Part shown: piece by piece, positions 11,741-23,700 of the stretch | Layout of the letters: the number at the start of each line of letters is the position of its first letter | Position numbering within the stretch: the first letter of the stretch is position 1 | Assembly (NCBI RefSeq): GCF_024713975.1 | Contig: NC_091111.1 | Location: forward strand, 3,285,001-3,349,000 | Source of the DNA: Paralichthys olivaceus | Lineage: Eukaryota > Chordata > Actinopteri > Pleuronectiformes > Paralichthyidae | Direction: 5' to 3' | DNA length: 64,000 nt | Position numbers and translations under genes: made by a program | Notes under the pieces: model-generated | Database searches by the model: none | The model's input: the letters and a program-made list of their open reading frames with translations, nothing else | Told to the model about the DNA's origin: nothing

Positions 11741-14700
11741 ATGCACACGGATGTCGTGCTAATCAACCTGGTGCTGGTGCTTTGGATGCTCGGTGTGTCC
11801 GGGATGACGAGTCCGAGGGGACAAACACTGGAGCCACACAGACACTGCAGGTGAGTGAAGGGAAGGCATGGCTGACTTTTGATTCTATGCGTAAACGGAT
11901 AATGGTCATTTTAATCAATTATAGCGCGCGTAAAATCGATATATTTACACTTCTACCAAAAGGGTTGAGGAGGTTTCATGACAATTGGAGCTATTTCTTA
12001 TATTATACTTACAAAGAGTATGCTCTGAAAACAAATGTGTGTTTAGGACATGGTAAGTGGCAGATCCTTCTTCATTCTAAAAGCTGATTAAGATATGAGC
12101 AAGAAAGAAAGAAGAACACTGAACCAAAGAGACAGATTATTCTTGAGCATTGCAAACTGTAATTGCTTTTGATGCATGGCTAACTTTTGATGCTATGCAT
12201 ACAGCTGAAAATTGTCATTTTAATTAATTGAAGCCTGCTTTAACTTCCAACTTCTATCAAAAGAGGTTAAGAGGCTCCATGGAATTAGAATGTCTCTTTA
12301 CAACAGGTATAAGTGTTTGGGGTGTGATAAATTAACTATTCCAGTTTTTCATTCCAATTATCATCATTCCAAAAATACATCTTCATTTAAGGTAAGCCTA
12401 CAAGCTGATCTGTGTTTTTAAACAAAAATATGGGTAATAGAGAAAGACAGAAATAAATTGAACTATAGAGAAAGTTGGAAACAGCAGTTGAACTCTGAGT
12501 CTCTCCCTCTTTTCTCTGTTGTTTTGGGGGTCCTCAAACATCATGGTCTCTCCTGAGACAAGCCGATGCCTGCTTTAACACCATCTGACCCCTCATTGTG
12601 ACAAAAAAACTATTTTTCTTGTGAAAGCTGTGAAAGTGAGGACCATGCGATGAGGTTGAAAGCTGGTGAACAGACCTTGAGTCGAGATTATTGGTATCGG
12701 GCCAACTGTTGGCCCTCGTGACTGATTTCTCGTTCGTCACTTCCCAGAGTTGGGTTATGAAATTAGCACATGACATTGTGACATTTGGTTATAAGTCAGC
12801 AAGAGGGCAGCCTCTCTCCCGTTGTTGGTATCCATGATGATGTAATGTCATTTATTCAGATTTAGGGATTGCATCGGTTTGACATTGGCTCCGTAAAGCT
12901 TCTGTCTGCAAGTAATGACTGGAGAAATATCTGCTAATAAATCTGTGATATGTATCTGGGTACAGGTATGGACTGGATTAACCGGTCAGATGTTCAGTTC
13001 CTTTCAGTAAAACAGCATGGTTATCACATGAGTAAATAAAATTGTATTTTATAAGCATTATATTGCTAAACCAATATTATATGGAAATCATGTTGCCAAG
13101 GCAATCATGTTGCCTTACATTTGTATTACATGTTCTTTGGCTTATTCAGCATCATCACTGTAGGATAGAAACATCATCTACTGTGCTTTTTACACTTTTC
13201 TCAAATCTGTGTCCAACTGTAAATGTGAAATATCTTCTACAATAGATTTTATTGTGGCCATTCAGCTTTCTGTGTGAAAGCCACAACTCAGCAGACGACT
13301 TACAGAGTTGCAGCTCTAGCAGTAAATTGAATGTCAAATTGAAAAACCTGTTAAAGCTACTCAACTCTGCAACCATTATCATTTTATAATCAATATAATT
13401 TTGCTAAGAAAAGTTGTATTTGTTTTCCAAATATCATAATTTTGAATTTGTCTAACATACTCATAGTGCTGACCAGGCGTTTGTGTGATGATTGGCAGAA
13501 ATTTAATGTAGAATAAGCCTCATGATGTTTTCACTAGTTTGTTTCACCTAAATTATATGAATTGTAGTTTTCTTTACCCCAGAAAAGGCCCTTTATATTT
13601 AAATACTTTATATTTACATGGAGGGGGTCCTCTCTACGGAGGCCGCCATGTTTTTTACATTAGTCCAGACTGGACAAACTAAACACCTTTTGAGTTTTTA
13701 TGACAATTAAAGGCTACCACAGGTTCTTTTTCATGTTTGGAAGGAGAGGGTGAGGTGAGGGGTGTTCAGCTGCAACATGAAACTTCACCACTAGATATCA
13801 CTTAATTCTACACACTGTACCTTTAAGTAACATGAGCTCTCTTTATTTCGAAATTTATTTGACTTACATGAGAGGTAATAGAAGAACTTTCCTGATTTGA
13901 TCCAACCTTTAAAGGTGTTTTTCTACCTCTTGGTGACACAGGTATCAAACTTATTAAGCTCTCGAAATATATAATACAAAGAATGATAAATACTGGGGGA
14001 CTGCTGTTGTTTCGATCAAACCATAGTGTACCGCATCAGCTATGCACCAACACCTTCCAGTCCAATAACAATGGCCCAAGAACTCTTGGACATCGCGTCA
14101 AAGACTGGATCTGTCTCCTCTATCAATGTCTTCTCTTCGCTGATGCGATGTAGCATCAGAGCAGAGCTCGCCTACATGCTCGGCAATCAAAGCTCCATTT
14201 TTAGCTGACTGCAACAAAAGGTGACGTGTGCCTGGTGAGAAAAATCACTCACTCTGATTATGTAACACGTCCCCTGAGTGTGTTAATGTGCTTTCTGAGT
14301 TATTGCCATTGTTGTGGCTCTGGCAGAGGTTAGCCGGGCGGAAGGAAGGCCAGCAATTTAACAGCACTGTTAGTTAACCACAAATGTAAAACTTTTACAT
14401 CTGTTGAAAGATAAGATGTTAGTTCTAAGAAGCTTAGTTGACGTGACTTGTTGAAAGTTGGGATTTACTCAATTAAGTTAAGCCTTGTTTTATTGAGGTT
14501 TGATGGATGGTTTGTTCAGGTTTTTCTGTTATTAGAAAATCAAAAACAGATGTATATAATCTGGGACATTCCTGCACAACTGTCAGGGGGGATTCCTACT
14601 TGTTACACTTCTTGGAGGCAAGCTGCATTAAAACATTCGGTGTCCTCAAGTCAACTTGAGGTTCAAAGGCCATGAAGCAAACCAGACGGTGCCCTGACAG

Positions 14701-17700
14701 CTGATCAGCTTTTTGACCTCACCGTGTCAATCAGATGCTTAATCGTTCCCAGTATCACTGCATCCAAGCTGATGAGTTAAAGCAAAAGTGCTGCGACTGC
14801 AGCTTAGAAAACACTGGTCTAACCTTCCAGCTCCAAAGAGTGAACCTTCCCAAATATGCCTTTGTAATTCTTCAACATGTGACAGTTGGTGTCAGTACTC
14901 TCTGTGAAGGTGATGGACAGATGCAACAGCAGTCAGCCAAGACTACCACTGAATACAATCGATAACTTATGCCATTTTCAACAATGCAGGGGATTCTCCA
15001 GCACAACAATCCAGAAATCTCATTTGAATCTCATTGTCTTTCCAAGATGACGTCTCCGTCCATGTCTCCATGTGTATGGCTCCTGTTTTTCATCATTACA
15101 TATTTGTTTTATTTTGATACTTTAGTTTTGCGTCTGTTCCGTGTTAGAAATGTTATCAACAGGCCCACTCGCTCACGGTGAATCCTCTGGGTAATGTCCT
15201 GCTGTGTTCTCACATGGGCTCATTCTGACATTATCTGGAGTTTTTACTAGGGGGGGTGGCAGGAGAAAATGTGTCCAAATTCCACTTAGTCTAACAGCAG
15301 GAGAACAGGTTTGCTGTGACAAATGCATTGTTCAAAAAGATTACACTGAGGAAGGAATGCTCTCATTGTGCACCCACACACGTAGGCATGCATTACTACC
15401 TTGATGAAATACTGCTCCAACAACGTCAGACCAGGTTCAAGATAATGTGACTGACTATACATTTCAGACCAATATGTCATGGATGTGTAGATAGAAGTGC
15501 ATTTGCTATTTAAACAACACTGGATTGAAAAGTGACAACAGTTTATAACCATCATTACAATAACCATTACCCCATATATATACCCATTGGTCAGCAGCAT
15601 TTTGGATGATCAAGTGATGTCATTCTCTTTATCCACTACTTGCCATTTATATAATTGAACAGAAACGCTAGACGATGTGTGGCTGAGATATTTTTCCTCT
15701 GAAGTGTAATTTTCCCTCAAAATGCACGAGGAGGGCCTCTAAATGCATTGTGTATTTTATATTTCCAATTTGGACTCATGAACATTGCACTGCTTTTAGG
15801 CCGATAAAGTGCAGGACATGCAAGCATGTGCTATGTGGTCCAAACGTCTGAGACAACGTTCCCATTTACTTCAGTGAGAAATGGGTCAGGAGGAGAGGGT
15901 ATTCTTCTTCACCTGCAGATCATACAAAGAAGTTGTTCAACACATCTGGAAGGCAGGCATCACTCTTACAAGCCGATGTACTCGGTGGAGTGTTTACTGT
16001 TCTTTAATAAGCTGCCTGAACGGTCTTTTCCTCTTCACTGCTGTGTGGTGTTTGGAGATTATTGTGATTATTTTAATTAGACTTTTAAATCCTACCAGCA
16101 TCACTCACCTCCAACAAAACGACAAACAAAATGACATCTGTTATGACGGACCTCTAGTGAACCACAGGTCTTGGAACTGAAAGGAATCATCTTGTCATTT
16201 CATCACCCTCATGATGTAAAAGCTTTGTTGTAAAAAATATAGACACATCTTGTGCTACAATGACTGTTACACAATAAGCAGGCAAGCTATGCTATTATAT
16301 TGTTGTTTTTTGAAACTGCTACAGATGCAGATTAAACTGAGAAGTCTGAAAATATTAACACTCACAAACTCTTATTGATTGGGTCTTTTCAGTCATGACT
16401 TAACATTTGCTGATTCGTCATGCTCCTATCACATGGAAAATCAATTACAAGAGAAGCTGACCCTGTTTTCTTTACAAACAAGTGTCGTGCAGTTAAATTC
16501 TGTATTTTACAATGATACAACTTCTTACATGTGAAGGATATGAGCTACTATTCAAGCAACTCCCGGGTACTCATGCCCAGGGTCCTTTGAGGTCATTCTT
16601 TTGTTTGATTTTTTTGCGAGATTGCGAGTTATTTTGATGCAATTGATGCATGTTTTGTTCAGCATTTCCGAGTTATCTGGTGTGTTTTAGATGCTTAGCG
16701 TTGCATCATCAGCAAAACGCATATTTCTCATTACTTTGAGTGGAGTTGTTTCCCCTCTCATGTCGCCTGGAGCTCACTGCAGCTGTGATGACTCAATACT
16801 GAGATTCTCCATGTGATAGGTTATACAAATCAAAACAATGATGCTAATAATGTTATCTAATATCCCACAGACATCTGGGGAGATAGTGGAGATTATCTTG
16901 TTTCCTCAGGCTTAACGTATTTGAAGCACACACTCTCATCAGATCCGTATCCACGCATCACTCAACCTTCAGGTGTTAAAACAACCCTCACCTTGAGGGA
17001 ATTTGATTTTATGTGATTCCTCCTCTTTTATTAACTGTTGCATCTTAGTAGTTTATAAAAAAAAATGAAAACACTTCCAAAGTCTCTTTTTTCATTTTAA
17101 AGATTACTTTCAAAGGTTTACCCAACTTAGCTTGAGTGCCGTTTAAACATTGCATAATATTTTTGGGAAATTACATAATGTGTTTTTCCCCCTTTCAGAT
17201 CGAAAAGAGAAATGTCTCTGATGCAAGAATCGGGGCGCAAGATTGGCAGGTATGTGGGGTTTTTTTTTTAGTTCAATTAGAACGATAACAGAGACGAGAC
17301 AAAAGAGTATATTGAAGATTAAAGCAGCATGACTGGACTTAAAGGCACATGATCACATTTTAATCACATTATTGTGTGCAGTATCTCGAGAGGAGGAGGA
17401 TGGGACGCTTCTGGGTATCCTACTAAGCCCAATATAATCCATTCTTATCCTTCAGACTTATGAAGTTCATATGTAGGGTTAGGATTCAGTATATACTCTG
17501 TAGTGCTGTCGAAAAATTGAACAAAAAATGAAGGTGGATGATTTATATCAAATGTGTATTTATATTCATAAGCTTTTTGTGTGGCATACAAAAGCGCTGC
17601 AGCACATTGCTGTGGTGGCAGTGACAGCAAGAGATGTTTGGGTTGTTCACTGTCTGCAATAGCTACTTCCGCCAGATGTAGGTAGTCTGCGTGAATGTGA

Positions 17701-20700
17701 GGTAATCTGCCTCAAAGCACTAAGGCCGAATTCTGAATTTAATTATGACCCAGACTTTGAAAAACAGAGTCTACAGATGTGCCGGCACAGATGTAATATG
17801 AGCTAGATGCCAACATTAGCATGCAAACATGCACACACTGAAAATACTACCAAGCTGATGTTAGTGAGGTGTAATGGTTACCATGTTCACCATCTCAGCC
17901 TTCACACCACATTTTCGTTTGAACTCAAGTGTAAAGATTGATTTTTGCTCCTGAGTGAAGGTTGTGCATTTAAACTCTTGATTAAAAGACAAACATTATA
18001 TCAATATATATGTTGAAAGTAAAATGGCATAAAGTGTTTCAAAATGCAATGATTGTGCAAAAACATGGACTGGAAAAAACTTGCTGCACATTTAAGTCTA
18101 AAATGCTAAATAAACTCTCAAACTGTTGTTTCCCACTAGCCCCATATTCAAGAGGAGTCCAGATATGACTAAAGCCTGGGGCACAAAGTCAGAGCAGCTG
18201 CTGAGGATAGACGACCACGACTTTACGATGCGACCGGGATTTGGAGGTAAGGAGCTTCATCTTTCAGTTTCGATCACTTGTCATGCAGGCAGCCATTAGA
18301 CTACCTCCTCTATCCAAATATTCTTTTAATTCGGCGTCCAAACAAGTTAATAGCCACAATCTATTATTCTTTTAGACTTTACGCTAAACATCTACCTATA
18401 TAATTTGGTCTATACACACGTCTAAAGTGCTTGTATTCAATTCATACACAGTGTCCAGCACTGGCTTGTAAAGATGACGTAACCAGAGTAGGATTATGTC
18501 TGAGTCACGCTGCCATGGGCCAGCGATTAATTACCAAGCGGTCGCTGTCTGTAGCTTTGGTTTTTCGATAACTCCAATCTTAATCTGCCACATTAGCAGG
18601 GCTGAAAGCCTGAGTCTGTGTCCTTTTTAAACTCTCACACTTGTATTCCCTCCGTACATTTAAAATCTCAGATTGGAGGTCTTGTAATGCCTTCACCCAG
18701 CAGGCTTTGATACGTCTTTACTGCTGTTAAACAGGAACATTTAAGCCGGATGGAGTCTGATTAGTTACTGAAGGTTTCTGTGTTAAACTGTCTTTAATCT
18801 TAAAGTGCATAGTATGGATAGAGAAAGATGACTTACAGACAGGATCTCTGGAGCTCTTGTTCACCTCTCTTATTGAGGTGGACACAATCTGCTCTCTGAG
18901 CTCTGCAGGCAGCTCCTTCCACCTCTGACATCCATTTTCAGGAGTGGCGTGCTGCAGCCGCTAGTACCGCCTCCCGTAGACCAAAGACATGCAGAGGGGT
19001 TAGGTTAACTGGAGACTCTAAATCAGTGGTCACCAGTAGTTACATAGATGATGGATGGAAGCATCTTCAGCTGTGAGCGCTTGTATAGACAAATGGTGAG
19101 TGTATATAATCAAATCATGTTGAATCAGTTGAGTATACAGGTTGACTCTGGTCAAGGTTTAGAAACATCTCAAAGATGATGAATGAGAGTACAGGGTTCT
19201 TTTTTTTTCATTTACTATATATTTAACAAAATGAACTTTTTCAGGGACAGTATTTTACATCCAACAGAATTATATAGCTGAACAACACTTAACCTTACTT
19301 TTTAATGATATATGAATAGGAGGTTGTGGGAGCAGGGTTTAATTAGATGTTCATAGAAACAAAAGACCTATCTACCAATGTTATGGAATTTTCAAAGACA
19401 CTGTCTGTTGTCCTCTCTGGGGCATAGTGCAACAGGCTGTTGTGTTTGGGAAGTGCAAGAGCTTGGAGAAGGTCAAAGGCTTCACTCCCTCGACATCACA
19501 GATATGAGACTGTGTAAGCAGGCAATGCTGTCTCCATAACTGGAAAATACATTTGATTGAAAGTGTGACTGCAGGAAAGCAGACTTCAGAATATGAGAGA
19601 GCATCATGCACATATGTTGTGTGGATGAATTCCGATTTTCTCCTCGGCCGAGCTTCAATAAATATTTCAGCATAAGACATCAAAGGGCTCCTGAACACTT
19701 TCTTCACTGATGAGTCGACCATTGATCAGCAGATTTTCCACAAAAATCAACACTAAAACAACAAGCTGAATGAGACTAACTACTACAGTCCAAGTTGTGT
19801 GCTCACAAAACAATGTTTGAAACAGCACAAATAAGGAAAAAGTAAAAAAAAAACGTATACTACAATGCACTCTACCGTCAATTAGGATTAGGGTATACTC
19901 ACTCTGTGCCATTTCTGTTTTGAAATCTGCACCCAACTGCTTTTATGGGGATTTGGATGAAAGACAGCAGAAGTTGTTGTTGGATGCAAAGGGTTTGGCT
20001 TAAAAAGGAACTATGACCTCTAAATAAACAGATAATCCAGACAGTTCTGAATTAGGCAGTTGGGTTACATCTGCACTTTCTCCATCCATTGATGTCTTTT
20101 ATAATAATGCCCATGTGAGCTGCTCTGAATACACGGTGATGCATCTTTCCCTAGGCCCTGCAGTCCCAGTTGGAGTGGACGTGCAGGTTGAAAGTCTGGA
20201 TGCAATTTCAGAGGTTGATATGGTATGTCTGGACCGAGCTGTGAGTAACACTTTACTGCTTATGTGGTCCGTCAATAACAAACTGAAGCACACATGTGTT
20301 TTTGTTTCAGGACTTCACAATGACCCTGTACCTGAGACACTACTGGAAAGATGAACGCCTGTCCTTCAGAAGCAATAAAAACCAGAGCATGACTTTTGAT
20401 GGCCGACTGGTGAAGAAAATCTGGGTACCCGACATGTTTTTTGTCCACTCAAAGAAGTCCTTCACACATGACACCACGACTGACAATGTGATGCTGCGAG
20501 TTTACCCCGATGGCAAAGTCCTGTACAGCCTCAGGTAATTCCCACTGTCAGCAGGACTCAGCACTCAGCATGTATGAAACCACAGAGATCAGTTGTTAAG
20601 TCAGCACTGATTTAATAGGGATTGTCCGGACTCTGGGGAAACACATTTGCTTTCTTTCCAAGTGTGAGATGGATCTGCCAATAGTGGGACTATGTTTTGT

Positions 20701-23700
20701 GACTATTTCTTGGCAGCAGTGACTGTTGGTAGTTTCCCAGGGTCCCCTCAACAGTGAGGTTGCCAGGTTTGGTACATTCATCTCTGCACAATAATCCCAA
20801 AAAATTAATAAATAGATCAACATTCTCAGTGTCTCCTACATCGAGTGTAAAGAGATGTGTGATCATATTCACATTCATCATCACAAGCATGTCGCTGGAT
20901 CCATATTTTAATACACAGATTGAAATCCTAATAGTGTCATATATATAATTTTATTAATTGGCCTTATTATGCATTGCACAGAGGGTGAAATTATCCCACA
21001 AATACGACAATTATCATAGATTTGGCAACAGAGACCAAAAAACAAGTTCGATTTCAGAGTAAAACAGAAAATAACAAGTTCAATGTTCTAACAATTGCAA
21101 GCTCAAATTCCTAACTGGAATAAAAATCTAAAAAGATTTGATTTCAGCTTTGTCTTGTGTTGTTTGTCATGCGGGGACAGGGCGCTCGTAGGATGAATTT
21201 CTGTCAGGCTCTCACACAGATTAAAGGGACAGTTCACTGAAAAGTGATAATTCACTCATTATCTACTCACCACTATGCCGATGGAGGGACGGTTGAAGTG
21301 TTTGAGTCCATAAAGCATTGCTGGAGACTCAGAAGTAAACTTGAAGTAACTGGTGACCAAGACTTCAGAGGTAATAAAACAACAGAAAAAACTGAACATG
21401 CCTCCATACTACTCGAGTGATGTCATCCAAGTGTCTGCAAGCCTTGACATTCATATTAGACTCGAAACAAGATAATTTACACCAAGTTTTAAGCCTTAAA
21501 GTACACTGAGATCTCCGCAAGGTGCATTCAAGGACCCTAGACACAACATCATGTAGCTAAGTCTGCTGGTTAAGCCACTTCCGGTGGACATGTACAAGAC
21601 TCAGCAGATTTGTGACGCAGCCGTCACACACTGCCTACACATTCAATACAGCCTGGGCAAAACAAAGAAAACTAATTTAATTTATACAAACACTGTTCAG
21701 GTTATGTTAGTGTGCACTCAGGGATGTAATTGCCATTAGCCGTCCCGCCAAGACAAAGTGGCACCAGCTGCCACAGTTCAAGATGTGTATTTAAGGGGAT
21801 AACATTCTGCTAATATTGGCCTCTTATACTGCTGAGCATGACCTAGTCATTCTGGTGAGCAGAACAAGGCTCAGGGCCAAGATAGTTGATTTTGTAATCC
21901 ACATTACAGAGCTCTGCAGAGAGTAACAGCTGGCCAGCCATCTGCATCCTGTTCCGACTCATTCGCATATAGTGCTGCTTTTCTGTCAGACTGGCACAAA
22001 CAAAATTTTTAATGACATCAACATTATAAAGACAGTATTGACCAGCTTTCACTATTTGATCTGAAACACCAAACGTGATTGTGAGGGACACATAACACAA
22101 GTGATAAATACAATGGTGTGTATAAAAACAGAGAAGGGATTTTGTGGCTATCAGAGATCCTGATCTTGATGTAGGTTGTAGTACATTCCTACCTGACGAA
22201 TAGAAACTGAATGTATGAGAGAAGACTGATGGAGTATACTCATCACATGGCTGGGGTTTAATCTGTGTGGTGCTGGTTGGAGGTTTTTCCAGACTAAGGC
22301 AGATTGGCGAGTGAGGATGACAGTTCGCAGACCTCGCCTTCAGACCACGTAGTCCTCACTCGTCCTGTGAGCTGGATTATGTATTTTCATTTATCGTTAC
22401 TGCGCTGAAATGCCAAATCTCTGCTGAAACCCCTGGCCCACATTATTATATGACTGTCCTGGAGGGTAGACATTCATCATAGGCTCATAAAGAAAAGACA
22501 TTGGACACTATTTATAGTATTTATCTTGGTTGGTAATATTAAAGTGTATCTTTTTCACAACCCTGTCCAGTTGTTTTTTGTTGTTTTCAAATAAACTAGT
22601 CACTTTCTCACAATACTAATAGCAATGTTCAATATTCAATAATGGTGTGGCTTTACTCAAAGCTATTGAGCTAACAGTAAACAAGAATGACTTAAATGTG
22701 CACCTAACTGACTCAGGAATGGAGCATGGATGTTGGACCCCTTTAGAAAAATCTGCCACTGAGTTGAAGCCTGATTTGGATGTTACGTTGTTTAGACCAT
22801 TTTTACCAAAGTAATTCTTCCATGAATTCTTCAGACTGACCTGCATTATAGGTATACATGTTGAAGAGCAACTGGGGGTTGTCCTTTCCAAGGCCTAAGA
22901 ACTAAAACAAATTAAAGTCCAAACCAAACGTACTATTTTAGTGAGCCAATGACTCATTGGCATAATGCATTGCCAAGCATATTACCCAACCTGAACCATT
23001 AAGACTTAATGCCTAACCCTAACCCATATACGTTTTGAACAGTCCACTGAAAAAGAGAGAATTGGTCAAAATACCATCACTTTCCCAAAATGTCATCACC
23101 TGTAAGGTCTATATGCTTAAAATTGTCCTCACAAAGATATAAATACAAGTACACACACACACACACATGCGTGCACACACACACACACACACACACCCAC
23201 ATACAAACACAGTGACATCAGACACATCTTAAAATTCAGTAAAAACTACATAATTTGGTCTTCGTGAACACAATTGACGTGTGAAGTGTGAACGGACAAA
23301 TTTAACAGTGTCCCCTTATGATTGGATGCCTCAGGTCAGATGTTAATAAAAGGTCTGAACAGAGCATAAGTGAAGTTATTAATTCTCTGGTTACATTTTT
23401 ACATGACATCACTCCAGCTCAATTGTTTTGTCGTTACAGAGTGACGGTCACATCCATGTGCAGCATGGACCTGAGCCGCTTTCCTCTTGATACGCAAACA
23501 TGCTCTTTGGAGATAGAGAGCTGTAAGTAACTGATTTTCCTCTCAGTTAAACACAAGCCGTGGTTTATTTCTCTTTCTGGCCTGATTCAACTCTGTGATT
23601 GTCACAAATGTAGAATTTGTACCATAGATGATTGAAGCTCTTTGTCTCATCAGATGCGTATACAGATGATGACCTGATGCTATACTGGAAAGAAGGGAAC

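Larger units (their letters stand above)
11851..17198 (+). other. gabrr1: gabrr1 intron 1
   Basis: A 5.3-kb intron with donor GTGAGT and acceptor CCCCTTTCAG. It holds a local duplication (11865-11990 and 12173-12290), one copy of a 36-bp repeat, a 5'-truncated MITE (13490-13825) and a dispersed repeat fragment at 15.06-15.28 kb. The rest is AT-rich sequence with no defensible exon. Confidence 0.75.
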
